A model generated the notes under the pieces. That model had not been told where the DNA came from, did not search any database, and worked only from the letters and a program-made list of their open reading frames with translations. From the NCBI GenBank assembly GCA_009026175.1, contig WBTZ01000053.1, positions 1 to 32,696 of the forward strand: a stretch of DNA of 32,696 nucleotides, given 5' to 3'. Source of the stretch: Zoogloea sp. (GTDB lineage Bacteria; Pseudomonadota; Gammaproteobacteria; Burkholderiales; Rhodocyclaceae). Numbering within the stretch: the first letter of the stretch is position 1; each line of letters opens with the position of its first letter. Positions 23,278 to 31,909 of the stretch are shown here, piece after piece. A program made the translations under genes and the position numbers.

Positions 23278-23601
23278 ATGAGCATCACCGTCACCGAGAA
23301 GGCCGCGCGCCACATCCAGAAAACCCTCGACAAGCGCGGCAAGGGCTTCGGCCTGCGCCTCGCCGTCAAGACCAGCGGCTGCTCCGGCATGGCCTACGCC
23401 CTGGAGTTCGCCGACGAGAGCCTGCCCGAAGACCTGGTCTTCGAGTGCGCCGGCGTCAGGCTGCTGGTGGACCCGCGCAGCCTGCCCTACCTGGATGGCA
23501 CCGAACTGGACTTCGTCCGCGAGGGCCTCAACGAGGGCTTCAAGTTCAACAACCCGAACGCCAAGGCCGAATGCGGCTGCGGCGAGAGCTTTGCCGTCTG
23601 A
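23278..23601 (+). CDS. iscA: IscA Fe-S carrier
   Basis: A 107-aa A-type carrier of exactly the usual IscA length, with C35 ([10 protein letters not shown]), C99 and C101 ([11 protein letters not shown]), and the typical [20 protein letters not shown] core. It accepts and passes on iron or Fe-S clusters. AAAGGA precedes the ATG by about nine bases. It takes the place in the operon where hscB would follow in many isc operons; instead hscA follows after 25 bases. Confidence 0.95.
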   Translation: MSITVTEKAARHIQKTLDKRGKGFGLRLAVKTSGCSGMAYALEFADESLPEDLVFECAGVRLLVDPRSLPYLDGTELDFVREGLNEGFKFNNPNAKAECGCGESFAV

Positions 23602-23626
23602 ATCAGCCTAAAAGGGAGAGACCATC

Positions 23627-25504
23627 ATGGCGCTGCTGCAAATCGCCGAACCGGGGCTGGCCGCCGCCCCTCACCAGCACCGCCTGGCTGTCGGGATCGA
23701 CCTCGGCACCACCAACTCCCTCGTGGCCACTGTCGCCAGCGGCCTCGCCAAGGCCTTGCCGGACGCCGACGGCCACGCCCTGCTCCCCTCGGTGGTCCGC
23801 TACACCGAGGGGGCGCTGATCGTCGGCCGCGAAGCCCGCGCCGGCCAGGCCGACGATCCGCACAACACCATCGCCTCGGTCAAGCGCCTGATGGGGCGCT
23901 CCCTCGCCGATGCCGACGAGACCATGCGCAGCCACTATCAGCTGAGTGACGGCCCCGGCATGGTCGGCATCGAGACCCGCGCCGGCCGCAAGACCCCCGT
24001 GGAGGTCTCGGCCGACATCCTGCGGGCCCTGCGCGAGCGGGCCGAAGCCAGCCTCGGCGGCGAGCTGACCGGCGCCGTCATCACGGTGCCGGCCTATTTC
24101 GACGATGCCCAGCGCCAGGCCACCAAGGATGCCGCCCGCATCGCCGGCCTGAACGTGCTGCGCCTGCTCAACGAGCCCACCGCCGCGGCCATTGCCTACG
24201 GCCTCGACAACGCTGCCGAGGGCACCTACGCGGTGTATGACCTGGGCGGTGGCACCTTCGACATCTCCATCCTCAAACTCACCCGCGGCGTCTTCGAGGT
24301 GCTCGCCACCAATGGCGATCCGGCCCTGGGCGGCGACGACTTCGACCAGCGCCTGGCCGTATGGCTGAAAGCCCAGGCCGGCCTGCCCGCCGAGCTGCCC
24401 ATCGAGGACGAAAGGCGCATCCTGGCCCTGGCCCGCAGCACCAAGGAGAGCCTCTCGGCCGTCGAGCAGACCCTCGCCAGCGTCACGCTCGGCGACGGCC
24501 AGGTGATCCGCGTGGCAGTGACCCGCGCCCAGTTCATCGAACTCACCGCCGAGCTGGTGTCGCGCAGCCTGCGCCCGGTGCGCAAGGCCCTGCGCGACGC
24601 GGGCCTCGGCCCGGAGGACATCAAGGGCGTGGTGATGGTCGGCGGCTCGACGCGGATGCCCCATGTGCAGTCGGCGGTGGCCGCCCTCTTCGGCACGGCC
24701 CCGCTCAACAACCTCGATCCGGATCAAGTGGTGGCCCTGGGCGCCGCCATGCAGGCCGATGTGCTGGCCGGCAACCGCAAATCCGGCAGCGAGGCCGACT
24801 GGCTGCTCCTCGACGTCTGCCCGCTGTCCCTCGGTCTGGAGACGATGGGCGGCCTGGTGGAGAAGATCGTGCCCCGCAACAGCACCATCCCCACCGCCCG
24901 CGCCCAGGACTTCACCACCTACAAGGACGGCCAGACCGCGATGAGCGTGCACGTGGTCCAAGGCGAGCGGGAGATCGTCTCCGAATGCCGCTCCCTGGCC
25001 CGCTTCACCCTGCGCGGCATCCCGCCCATGGTGGCCGGGGCCGCGCGGATCCGGGTGACCTTCCAGATCGACGCCGACGGACTCCTGTCGGTCACCGCCC
25101 GGGAACAGACCAGCGGTGTCGAAGCCCACGTGGAGGTGAAGCCGTCCTACGGCCTGGGTGACGGCGAAGTGGCGCGCATGCTGCTCGATGCCTACGGCAC
25201 CGGCGAGATCGACGCCGCCACGCGCATGCTGCGGGAGGCCCAGGTGGAAGCCCGCCGCCTGATCGACGCCACCGAAGCGGCCCTGGCCGCCGATGGCGCG
25301 GCCCTGCTCTCACCGCCGGAGCGGGACATCGTGCAGAAAGCCATCTTCGCCCTCGCCGAACTGCTGGAAACCGACGAAGGCGACACGCGCAAGATCCGTG
25401 CAGCCACCGACGCCCTCAACACCGCCAGCGGCGACTTCGCCGCCCGCCGCATGGATGCCAGCATCAAGCGGGCCCTGGCCGGCCGCAGCCTGGAGACCAT
25501 CTGA
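23627..25504 (+). CDS. hscA: HscA, Hsp70-type chaperone for Fe-S transfer
   Basis: A 625-aa Hsp70 specialised for IscU. The nucleotide domain has GIDLGTTNS (23-31), [37 protein letters not shown] and VGGSTRMP; the substrate domain has [17 protein letters not shown] and [12 protein letters not shown], the Ala/Arg form of the linker loop seen in HscA. Length is close to that of Escherichia coli HscA. HscA normally needs the J-protein HscB to load IscU, but no hscB is present here, so a chromosomal copy must serve. AAGGGAG lies before the ATG at 23627. Its TGA overlaps the ferredoxin start by one base. Confidence 0.95.
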   Translation: MALLQIAEPGLAAAPHQHRLAVGIDLGTTNSLVATVASGLAKALPDADGHALLPSVVRYTEGALIVGREARAGQADDPHNTIASVKRLMGRSLADADETMRSHYQLSDGPGMVGIETRAGRKTPVEVSADILRALRERAEASLGGELTGAVITVPAYFDDAQRQATKDAARIAGLNVLRLLNEPTAAAIAYGLDNAAEGTYAVYDLGGGTFDISILKLTRGVFEVLATNGDPALGGDDFDQRLAVWLKAQAGLPAELPIEDERRILALARSTKESLSAVEQTLASVTLGDGQVIRVAVTRAQFIELTAELVSRSLRPVRKALRDAGLGPEDIKGVVMVGGSTRMPHVQSAVAALFGTAPLNNLDPDQVVALGAAMQADVLAGNRKSGSEADWLLLDVCPLSLGLETMGGLVEKIVPRNSTIPTARAQDFTTYKDGQTAMSVHVVQGEREIVSECRSLARFTLRGIPPMVAGAARIRVTFQIDADGLLSVTAREQTSGVEAHVEVKPSYGLGDGEVARMLLDAYGTGEIDAATRMLREAQVEARRLIDATEAALAADGAALLSPPERDIVQKAIFALAELLETDEGDTRKIRAATDALNTASGDFAARRMDASIKRALAGRSLETI

Positions 25505-25842
25505 TGCCCACCGTCCGCGTGCTGCCCCACCCTCACCTGTGCCCCACCGGGGTGCACTTCGAGTCAAAGCCCGGCCAGTCCCTGTGCGACGCCCTGCTGG
25601 CCGCCGGCGTGCCCCTGGAACACGCCTGCGAAAAGGTGGCGGCCTGCGCCACCTGCCATGTCTACATCCGCCAGGGCGGCGCCAGCGTGCCGCCGAGCAA
25701 TGATCTGGAAGAAGACCAGCTGGACTCCGCCTGGGCCCTGCAGGCCGACTCGCGCCTGGCCTGCTGCGTCAAGCTCGGCGAGACCGACCTGTTGATCGAA
25801 ATCCCAAAGCACTCCCGCAACCACGCCCGCGAACACGGCTGA
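25504..25842 (+). CDS. fdx: ISC-type [2Fe-2S] ferredoxin
   Basis: A 112-aa adrenodoxin-like ferredoxin that gives electrons for cluster assembly on IscU. Ligands are C42, C48, C51 (C-X5-C-X2-C in HACEKVAACATC) and C87 in SRLACC, where a second cysteine follows directly. HLCPTG near the start and DQLDSAW are family landmarks. The start overlaps the hscA stop (TGATG), indicating coupled translation. It is the last gene of the operon; iscX is absent and the next gene lies on the other strand. Confidence 0.95.
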   Translation: MPTVRVLPHPHLCPTGVHFESKPGQSLCDALLAAGVPLEHACEKVAACATCHVYIRQGGASVPPSNDLEEDQLDSAWALQADSRLACCVKLGETDLLIEIPKHSRNHAREHG

Positions 25843-25860
25843 ACTGTGCGGCTGAACGGC

Positions 25861-25878
25861 GCGGCCTCTAACGGCCGC
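25861..25878. terminator. Short GC hairpin between convergent genes
   Basis: GCGGCC-TCTAAC-GGCCGC forms a six-base-pair GC-only stem in the 44-base gap between the isc operon and the convergent DUF192 gene. No T-run follows on either strand, so its function as a two-way terminator is uncertain. Confidence 0.35.
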
Positions 25879-25886
25879 ACCAGCAC

Positions 25887-26348
25887 TCAGCGCGCGCTGC
25901 CGGCGAGCTTGTCCACACCGGCAATGCGCGTCCCCGGCCCGAAACCCTTCTGCTTGAACCAGCCCAGGTTCATCTCCAGCGCAAACCGGGCCGGCCTGGC
26001 CGCACAGTGGTTGTTCTCGGTCTGGGGCTGCATGTCCTCGATGTTGAGGATGCGCCCCTCCTCGTCCATGAAGGCCACCGACAGCGGCAGCAGGGTGTTC
26101 TTCATCCACATGCAATGACGCTGGGCCTCGGTGAACACGAACAGCATGCCGTGATTGGCGGCCATGCTGCGGCGCTGCATCAAGCCCACCATGCGGTTCT
26201 CCTGGGTCGCTGCCACCTCTGCCTCGATCCGGTACATCCCCGCCCCCAGCTCGGTGACCGGCATGGCCGCCTGGGCGGCAGCATGGGAGACGGGGGCAAG
26301 CAGGGACACGGCGGCAAGGACGGACAGCAGCGGGCGGGACAGGCTCAT
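25887..26348 (-). CDS. Exported DUF192 protein
   Basis: A 153-aa protein of the DUF192 family (no settled function) with an N-terminal signal peptide (hydrophobic LLSVLAAVSLLAPVS, then AHAAAQA-like cleavage region at about 20-27). Family marks: EIAATQENRMVGLMQR-like segment, GMLFVF, CMWMKNTLLPLSVAFMDEEGRI and the closing PARFALEMNLGWF...G. The ATG at 26348 starts directly at the signal peptide; the frame open to 26456 would bury it. It converges on the isc operon and shows no nif promoter, so it is probably unrelated to nitrogen fixation. Confidence 0.88.
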   Translation of the reverse strand: MSLSRPLLSVLAAVSLLAPVSHAAAQAAMPVTELGAGMYRIEAEVAATQENRMVGLMQRRSMAANHGMLFVFTEAQRHCMWMKNTLLPLSVAFMDEEGRILNIEDMQPQTENNHCAARPARFALEMNLGWFKQKGFGPGTRIAGVDKLAGSAR

Positions 26349-26691
26349 GATGCAGGCTCGGGTGAAGGATCGACGCTGCAAACTTAGCATGAAATAGCGT
26401 GCGGCTTCCCTGCGGCAAGCTGCCGGGCGACGGACTCCCGCAGGAGCCGGCTTCAAGCAGCCTACCCCGCATCACGATGCATGGGCGGCTTAAGTCTCTC
26501 CCGCACCTGCGGAATTGAGTTCCGACACCCCGTATCGAGCCTGTCCGGATTCTTGTGTTGGGGGCAGTTCTTGGGCTACTGAAGGGCCTTCCGTTGTTCC
26601 GCCTTGGGTTGGCCGGGAGTTCGCCCCGGCCAGTCCAACGTGGAAAAGGGGAAAACCACCACGGGCAAGTAGCCCCGCCCCTCCAGATGAA
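26349..26691. other. Gene-free stretch of about 340 bases
   Basis: No protein-like reading frame is found between the DUF192 gene and rluE. The left half holds short GC hairpins but no clear promoter. The right half (26573-26675) is an inverted-repeat element, listed separately. Confidence 0.6.
26573..26675. repeat. Inverted-repeat element with a central 14-bp stem
   Basis: GGGCTACT (26573-26580) and AGTAGCCC (26668-26675) are perfect inverted ends. Near the middle, 26604-26617 pairs with 26625-26638 over 14 base pairs (12 Watson-Crick, two G-U as RNA) around a seven-base loop. It resembles a REP- or MITE-type intergenic repeat or a structured RNA 3' of rluE. I cannot tell whether other copies exist. 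Confidence 0.45.
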
Positions 26692-27300
26692 TCAGCGGCG
26701 CGGCAACCCCTTGCGCGGCGCGGCGGCAGGTCGATGCGGCGTCGACCGTGGCAAGGCAGGCGCCGCCACCTCCCGCCACTCCCCCGGCGCCAGCCCCTCA
26801 AGCGTCCAGTCACCAATGCGCACCCGCAGCAGGCGCAGGGTCGGGAAGCCCACCTTGGCGGTCATGCGCCGCACCTGGCGGTTCTTGCCTTCCTTCAGCA
26901 CGATCTCCAGCCAGCTGGTGGGAATCGCCTTGCGCTCACGGATCGGCGGGTTGCGGGGCCACAGCCAGGCAGGTGCCTCGCTCAGGCGGGCCTGGCAGGG
27001 ACGGGTGGTGAAGTCGCCCAGATCCACACCGGCGCGCAGACGGGCCAGGGCGGCCTCGTCGGGGACACCTTCCACCTGCACCAGGTAGGTCTTGGCCAGC
27101 TTGTGGCGGGGATCGGCGATGCGCGCCTGCAGCGCACCGTCGTCGGTCAGCACCAGCAGGCCCTCGCTGTCGGTGTCGAGACGGCCGGCGGCATACACCC
27201 CGGGCACGGCGATGTAGCTGGCCAGGGTGTCGCGGCCGGCCTCGCCGGTGAACTGGCACAGGACGCCGTAGGGTTTATTGAAGAGGATCAGCTTGCTCAT
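26692..27300 (-). CDS. rluE: RluE-type 23S rRNA pseudouridine synthase
   Basis: A 202-aa pseudouridine synthase of the RsuA/RluE group. Catalytic D42 lies in [19 protein letters not shown]; the start [12 protein letters not shown], the middle [23 protein letters not shown] (~109-131) and [21 protein letters not shown] match RluE, which modifies U2457 in the 23S rRNA peptidyl-transferase region in Escherichia coli. No S4 domain is present, as expected. A basic, proline-rich tail of about 20 residues ([18 protein letters not shown]) extends beyond the enzyme core. The ATG at 27300 is preceded by the desaturase terminator. Confidence 0.92.
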   Translation of the reverse strand: MSKLILFNKPYGVLCQFTGEAGRDTLASYIAVPGVYAAGRLDTDSEGLLVLTDDGALQARIADPRHKLAKTYLVQVEGVPDEAALARLRAGVDLGDFTTRPCQARLSEAPAWLWPRNPPIRERKAIPTSWLEIVLKEGKNRQVRRMTAKVGFPTLRLLRVRIGDWTLEGLAPGEWREVAAPALPRSTPHRPAAAPRKGLPRR

Positions 27301-27333
27301 GGGTGTATCCCGACCGGCACGTCAGAAACGACA

Positions 27334-27355
27334 AACCCGCCGTTGCCGGCGGGTT
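27334..27355 (-). terminator. Intrinsic terminator of the desaturase gene
   Basis: AACCCGCC-GTTGCC-GGCGGGTT: a perfect eight-base-pair stem with a six-base loop, 30 bases past the desaturase stop. On the minus strand it runs into TTTGTCGTTTC. It separates the desaturase from rluE. Confidence 0.75.
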
Positions 27356-27384
27356 CGGGTAGCGCGGGAACGCGGCGCGGCGGC

Positions 27385-28557
27385 TCAGACCGCGTAGCGG
27401 CGCAGGCGCAGGGAGAACTCCTCGAGCTGGCGGATGCCGCTCTGCTCGGCCCGGACGATCCAGTCCTGGAGCTGCTGCAGCAGCTGCTCGTGGCTGGCGG
27501 TGGAGCGGGCCCACAGGGCGGTCAGCTCGTCGCGCATCGCCACCACGGTCTGCAGGCGGGTGTTGTCCTTGAGCAGGCTGGCCAGGCGGGACTTCTCCTC
27601 GGCGCACAGCTGGCTCTCATCGGCCGCCAGCCAGCGACGCAGCTCGCCGGCCTTGAGCTTGCCGCCGGACTGGGCCTTGAGGGCCTCGAACTCGTCCTTG
27701 GCGATGGCCTTGAGGGACTGCACGTAGCGGGTCATCACATCGTAGCGGCAGGTGATGATGGCCTGCAGCGTGTCGAAGTCGGCGCGGGCCTTGGCGATGC
27801 CAAACTTGGGAGTCGGGATGGTCTTCTTGACCTTGGCGAGGCCGGCCATCTCGAGCAGGCGGATGTACATCCAGCCGATGTCGAACTCGTACCAGCGGGC
27901 CGACAGCTTGGCCGAGGTGGCAAAGGAGTGGTGGTTGTTGTGGAGCTCCTCGCCGCCGATCAGGATGCCCCAGGGCACCAGGTTGGTGGAGGCATCGGCG
28001 CAGTTGTAGTTGCGGTAGCCCCAGAAGTGCCCCAGGCCGTTGATGACACCGGCGGCCCAGAAGGGGATCCAGATCATCTGCACGCCCCAGATCAGCACGC
28101 CCGGCCAGATGCCGAACATGGCCAGGTCGGCGGCCAGCATGATCACGATGCCGCTCTTGGGGAAGCGGGAGAAGATGCTGCGCTCGAACCAGTCATCCGG
28201 CGTGCCATGGCCGTAGCGCTGGATGGTTTCGCGGTTGCGGGCTTCCTTGACGTACAGGAAGACGCCGGTCCACAACACCTTGTTGATGCCGAACACCTGG
28301 GGGCTGTGGGGATCGTCGGGCGTCTCGCACTTGGCGTGGTGCTTGCGATGGATGGCCGCCCATTCCTTGGTGACCATGCCGGTGGTCAGCCACAGCCAGG
28401 TGCGGAAGAAGAGCGCCGGCAGGGCGTGCAGGTCGAGGGACCGGTGGGCCTGGTGGCGGTGCAGGAAGATGGTGACGGCGGCGATGGTGACGTGGGTCAT
28501 CGCCAGGGTGACGATGACGTAGCCCCACCAGGGGAGATCGATTAAACCGGAGAACAT
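27385..28557 (-). CDS. Membrane fatty-acid (acyl-CoA/acyl-lipid) delta-9-type desaturase
   Basis: A 390-aa integral membrane di-iron desaturase that puts a double bond into saturated acyl chains. The three histidine boxes are present: HRHQAHR (~33-39), HRKHH (~70-74) and HNNHH (~206-210), with hydrophobic segments around residues 8-30, 45-65 and 130-175. After the catalytic part (~270) comes a ~120-residue helical, charged extension ending LEEFSLRLRRYAV, which I recall from DesA-like proteins of Pseudomonas and relatives; its role is unknown. AAGGAC precedes the ATG at 28557, and a sigma-70-like promoter and own terminator flank the gene. Likely a membrane-fluidity gene. Confidence 0.9.
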   Translation of the reverse strand: MFSGLIDLPWWGYVIVTLAMTHVTIAAVTIFLHRHQAHRSLDLHALPALFFRTWLWLTTGMVTKEWAAIHRKHHAKCETPDDPHSPQVFGINKVLWTGVFLYVKEARNRETIQRYGHGTPDDWFERSIFSRFPKSGIVIMLAADLAMFGIWPGVLIWGVQMIWIPFWAAGVINGLGHFWGYRNYNCADASTNLVPWGILIGGEELHNNHHSFATSAKLSARWYEFDIGWMYIRLLEMAGLAKVKKTIPTPKFGIAKARADFDTLQAIITCRYDVMTRYVQSLKAIAKDEFEALKAQSGGKLKAGELRRWLAADESQLCAEEKSRLASLLKDNTRLQTVVAMRDELTALWARSTASHEQLLQQLQDWIVRAEQSGIRQLEEFSLRLRRYAV

Positions 28558-28590
28558 CAGGCCGTAAGTCCTTGAGGAATGGGTGAGCGG

Positions 28591-28619
28591 ATTCTAGTCG
28601 AGGCCTTGACCCAAACCAA
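28591..28619 (-). promoter_or_regulatory. Sigma-70-type promoter of the desaturase gene
   Basis: Minus strand TTGGTT (28614-28619) and TAGAAT (28591-28596) are separated by 17 bases; the -10 differs from consensus at one position. The leader would be about 28 bases. Confidence 0.45.
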
Positions 28620-28625
28620 GGAAAG

Positions 28626-28661
28626 CCGGACGAAAGCGCCGCTCCTGCGACTTTCCTCCGG
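28626..28661 (-). terminator. Imperfect hairpin terminator of the mscS-like gene
   Basis: CCGGA/TCCGG, GAAAG/CTTTC and CGC/GCG stems stack with one mismatch and one bulge around a seven-base loop, starting right after the stop at 28663. On the minus strand CTTTCCTTGGTTT follows. It probably ends the transcript coming from the RNA-methyltransferase/PLD/mscS genes. Confidence 0.55.
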
Positions 28662-28662
28662 T

Positions 28663-29994
28663 TTACTGTTGCGACAGGGCGACAGCGCCCGCCCCTCCTT
28701 CTAACGGCAGCGCCGGGGCGGGGTTGAGGATGCGCACTTCGCGCTGGGGAAAGGGGATCTCGATCCCCTCCTCCTTGAAGCGCCGCCAGATGTCCAGGTT
28801 GATCGCCGAACGGATGCCGAGGGTGCCCTCGGTCGGGTCGCGGATCCAGAAGCCGAGCTGCAGGTTGATGCCGCTGTCGGCAAAGGCCTCGACGAAGGCG
28901 CCGGGGCCCGGGTCCTCCATCACGCGGGGCTGCTTGCGGGCGGCCTCCACGAGGATGGCCATGGCCTTGTCGAGATCGGTGGCGTAGCTCACCTGGATCG
29001 GCAGGGCGATGCGTACCTTGGGGTCGGTGAAGGTCTCGTTCTGCACTACGGCCCCCACCAGGGTTTCGTTGGGGACGATGGATTCGATCCCGCTCATGCC
29101 CTTCAGCACCGTGTAGCGCGTGGTGATCTGGCTGACGATGCCGCGCTCGTTGCCCACCGAGATCAGGTTGCCCATGCGGATCGAGCGGTCGAGCAGCAGG
29201 ATGAAACCGGACACGTAGTTGGCAGCGATCTTCTGCATGCCGAGACCGAGGCCGACCCCCAGCGCCCCGCCGAACACCGACAGGGCGGTCAGGTCGATGC
29301 CCACCAGGGGCAGGCCGATGGACACCGCCAGCACCAGCAGCAGCGCCTTGGAGAGGCGGGCGAAGACGAGCTTGAGGTTGGCATCCAGGCCCTCGGTGTT
29401 CATCAGGCGGGCTTCCAGCACACCGGAGATCCACAGCGCCACCAGCACGGTGAGCATCACGGTCATCACGCCCTGCAGCAGCATCCACAGGTTGAGGTTG
29501 GCCTTGCCCACCGAGAAGCTGATCTGCTCCAGCCCGTCGATCACGGCGGGGAGCACCCCGACGATGTGGAGGGCCACCACGGCCCACGCACCGAAGGCAA
29601 AGAAACGCTCGAACGAGGCCAGCCAGCCAGCCTTCGGGAAGGCCCGCTTGAGGGCATGCACGGTGAGGCGGATGGCCGCCATGGCCATCAACAGCGGCAC
29701 CGCCAGCTTGAGCAGATTGACGTGGTGCCACTGGTTCAGCGCCGCACGGGCCACCACCACCAGGGCGAGCGCCGACAGCGGGAAGATGACCCGGCGCAGG
29801 CCCTCCTCGCCGGCGCCGCGCAGCAGCTCCGGGTTGGCCTCCCGGCGGCGGCGCAGGATCGTCCGGACCTGCCGCGCGATGAGCCCGGCGAGCAGCAGGC
29901 ACAAGGCCAGCACCCCGACCTGCCACAGGATGTCGGGCTTCTGCATGTCGTCCCACAAGTCAATCAGCAGGTGTGCGATCTGGTTCTCTTCCAT
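28663..29994 (-). CDS. MscS-family mechanosensitive channel
   Basis: A 443-aa small-conductance mechanosensitive channel that opens under membrane tension to release solutes on osmotic downshock. Several hydrophobic segments lie in residues 20-250; the pore helix is the Gly/Ala-rich LTALSVFGGALGVGLGLGMQKIAANYVSGFILLLDRSIRMGN (about 240-281), followed by the beta domain with V.GI..QITTRYTVLKG..G.ESIVPNETLV. The N-terminal part has more membrane spans than E. coli MscS. The ATG at 29994 overlaps the end of the PLD-like gene by 35 bases; a TTG at 30027 is a less likely start. Probably co-transcribed with the PLD-like gene. Confidence 0.92.
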   Translation of the reverse strand: MEENQIAHLLIDLWDDMQKPDILWQVGVLALCLLLAGLIARQVRTILRRRREANPELLRGAGEEGLRRVIFPLSALALVVVARAALNQWHHVNLLKLAVPLLMAMAAIRLTVHALKRAFPKAGWLASFERFFAFGAWAVVALHIVGVLPAVIDGLEQISFSVGKANLNLWMLLQGVMTVMLTVLVALWISGVLEARLMNTEGLDANLKLVFARLSKALLLVLAVSIGLPLVGIDLTALSVFGGALGVGLGLGMQKIAANYVSGFILLLDRSIRMGNLISVGNERGIVSQITTRYTVLKGMSGIESIVPNETLVGAVVQNETFTDPKVRIALPIQVSYATDLDKAMAILVEAARKQPRVMEDPGPGAFVEAFADSGINLQLGFWIRDPTEGTLGIRSAINLDIWRRFKEEGIEIPFPQREVRILNPAPALPLEGGAGAVALSQQ

Positions 29995-30589
29995 CCTCTT
30001 TCCTCTTCCGTCCGGGGAGATCCGCAAGGCTGGCGATGCGCCGGGCGTCTGCCCGATGGCGCAGCCAGTTGTCCTGGTAGGCCCGTGCCAGTGGCAGGTT
30101 GCCGCGCAGGATCAGCAGGTTCTCGGCGTTGCGTACCCGCGCCGAGCGGGTGAAGTTGTAGGACCCGGTGGCCACCGCAGCGCGGGACGAGGCCGGGTCG
30201 AAGATCATGACCTTGTTGTGGGCGATGTTGTGGCGGTCATCGGCGTACACCGGGATGCCGGCCGCCAGCAGTTCGGGCACGACGCCCGGCGCTGCCTGCC
30301 GGTTGCTGTCCGCATCGACCATCACCTCCACCCGGACACCGCGGCGATGGGCCGCCGCGAGCCCGCGGGCCAGGGGCTTGCTGGTGAACAGATAGGCTTG
30401 CACGAGGATGAGTTCCCGCGCGTCGTCGACAGCCTTCAGCAAGGCGGCCTCGCCATCGGCCCAGGGCGAGAAGACCACCTCGATGGTGCCGCGGGCCGCC
30501 ACCTGGAGCGACGGCTCCGGCGCCAGCGCCGCGGCCGGTACGGCAAGCCCCAGCGCCAGGCCGGCCAGCAGCCCGCGCCAGCCGGTCAT
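29960..30589 (-). CDS. Exported phospholipase-D-superfamily protein (Nuc-like)
   Basis: A 209-aa protein with a signal peptide (RGLLAGLALGLAVPAAALA, ~5-23) and one HKD motif: H124-x-K126-x4-D131 (HNKVMIFD), followed by GSYNFT (142-147) and N154/E156. Single-HKD proteins of this size, such as plasmid endonuclease Nuc, act as dimers and cut nucleic acids or phosphodiesters; the substrate here is unknown. Its ATG overlaps the stop of the RNA-methyltransferase gene (TGATG), and its 3' end overlaps the channel gene by 35 bases. The C-terminus is strongly charged (GRKRKEDGREPDRTPAD). Confidence 0.88.
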   Translation of the reverse strand: MTGWRGLLAGLALGLAVPAAALAPEPSLQVAARGTIEVVFSPWADGEAALLKAVDDARELILVQAYLFTSKPLARGLAAAHRRGVRVEVMVDADSNRQAAPGVVPELLAAGIPVYADDRHNIAHNKVMIFDPASSRAAVATGSYNFTRSARVRNAENLLILRGNLPLARAYQDNWLRHRADARRIASLADLPGRKRKEDGREPDRTPAD

Positions 30590-31848
30590 CAGGCCTTGCG
30601 CTCGAGGACTGCGGCGAAGAAGCCGTCGGTGTCGTGGCTGCGGGGGGTCAGGTGGAGCTGCTCACCACATTCGATGGTGATGCCCTGCTTGGCCAGCACC
30701 TCCTGGGCATTGAGCGGGGCAAAGCTGTCGTTGGCGGCCAGGAAGGCGGCGACGATGGCTTCATTCTCTTCCGGCAGCAGGCTGCAGGTGGCATAGACCA
30801 GGCGGCCGCCCGGCTTCACCAGGCGTGCCGCGCTGGCCAGGATGGCGGTCTGCTTGACCGTGAGTTCGGCCAGGGCCTCGGGGCTCTGGCGCCATTTCAG
30901 GTCGGGGTTGCGGCGCAGGGTGCCGAGGCCGCTGCAGGGCGCATCCACCAGCACCCGGTCGAGCTTGCCGGCGAGGCGCTTGACGCGCGGGTCGTTCTCG
31001 CTGGCGATCACCACCGGATGGACGTTGGACAGGCCGGAGCGGGCCATCCGCGGTTTGAGCTTGGACAGGCGCTTGTCCGACACGTCGAAGGCGTACAGGC
31101 GGCCGGTGTTGCGCATCAGCGCGCCCAGCAGCAGGGTCTTGCCGCCGGCGCCGGCGCAGAAGTCGGCCACCATCTCGCCGCGCTTGGGCTGCAGCAGGTA
31201 GCCGAGGAGCTGGCTGCCTTCATCCTGCACTTCGAAGCTGCCGTCCAGGAAGAGCGGGTGCTTCTGCAATGCCGGCTTGCCTTCGAGGCGCACCGCGGCG
31301 GGCGAGAAGCGCCCCGGGGCACAGGCGATGCCGTCGGCCTGCAGGCGCGCCACCAGGGCATCGCGCTCGAGCTTGAGGGTGTTCACGCGCAGGTCCAGCG
31401 GCGCCGGCCGGTTGAGGCTCTGGGCCAGGGCGACGACCTCCTCGGGCGTCATCGTGGCGAGCAGGCGCTCGGCCAGCCAGTCGGGCAGGTCGGCGGACTC
31501 GGCGAGGCTCATCTCGCCGGCTTCGCGCCCCTTGATCTCGGTGAAGTAGTCGGTGTCACGGCCGTGCAGCCCTTCGCCGAGCTGGCGCAGGGTGGTGCCT
31601 TCGATGCGCGCCAGCCAGGCCAGGATCAGCTGGCGGGTGGACGCCTCGGGCCCGCACAGGCGCTCGAGGGTGCGCTTGCGGCGCAGCACGCCGTACACGG
31701 CTTCGGCAACAAAGGCCCGATCCCGCGCGCCGATCTCGCGCATGTCCCGGAAGTAGCGGGACAGCACCGAGTCGGCGGGGTAATCGAAACGCAGCACGGA
31801 GCGGAGGGCCTGGCTGGCGGACTGGATCTGGGCGGGTGTGATGGTCAT
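30589..31848 (-). CDS. RsmB/NOP-family RNA (cytosine-5) methyltransferase
   Basis: A 419-aa SAM-dependent m5C methyltransferase. An N-terminal helical domain (to ~150) of the NusB-like kind precedes the catalytic part: DFCAGAGGKTLLLGALM (SAM-binding motif I), VLVDAPCSGLGTLRRNPDLKWR (motif IV Cys) and YATCSLLPEENEAIV (motif VI catalytic Cys). It resembles RsmB, which methylates C967 of 16S rRNA, but the setting (after a DUF3108 gene, before a PLD gene) is not that of classical rsmB, so no symbol is given. The ATG at 31848 is used; the frame open to 31896 crosses the upstream terminator. Confidence 0.9.
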   Translation of the reverse strand: MTITPAQIQSASQALRSVLRFDYPADSVLSRYFRDMREIGARDRAFVAEAVYGVLRRKRTLERLCGPEASTRQLILAWLARIEGTTLRQLGEGLHGRDTDYFTEIKGREAGEMSLAESADLPDWLAERLLATMTPEEVVALAQSLNRPAPLDLRVNTLKLERDALVARLQADGIACAPGRFSPAAVRLEGKPALQKHPLFLDGSFEVQDEGSQLLGYLLQPKRGEMVADFCAGAGGKTLLLGALMRNTGRLYAFDVSDKRLSKLKPRMARSGLSNVHPVVIASENDPRVKRLAGKLDRVLVDAPCSGLGTLRRNPDLKWRQSPEALAELTVKQTAILASAARLVKPGGRLVYATCSLLPEENEAIVAAFLAANDSFAPLNAQEVLAKQGITIECGEQLHLTPRSHDTDGFFAAVLERKA

Positions 31849-31863
31849 GGAATTCCGATACTG

Positions 31864-31890
31864 AAAAAACCGCCGGCTGCCGTGGCAGCC
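31864..31890 (-). terminator. Intrinsic terminator of the DUF3108 gene
   Basis: On the minus strand GGCTGC-CACG-GCAGCC forms a six-base-pair stem; after GGCGG comes a run of six T (31864-31869). It lies 20 bases beyond the DUF3108 stop and may partly separate it from the methyltransferase gene. Confidence 0.55.
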
Positions 31891-31909
31891 TGGCATGAAG
31901 CGATGAAAA

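Noticed and set aside
26515..28545. 676-codon plus-strand open frame opposite rluE and the desaturase
   Set aside because: Antisense shadow across two well-supported genes and a terminator.
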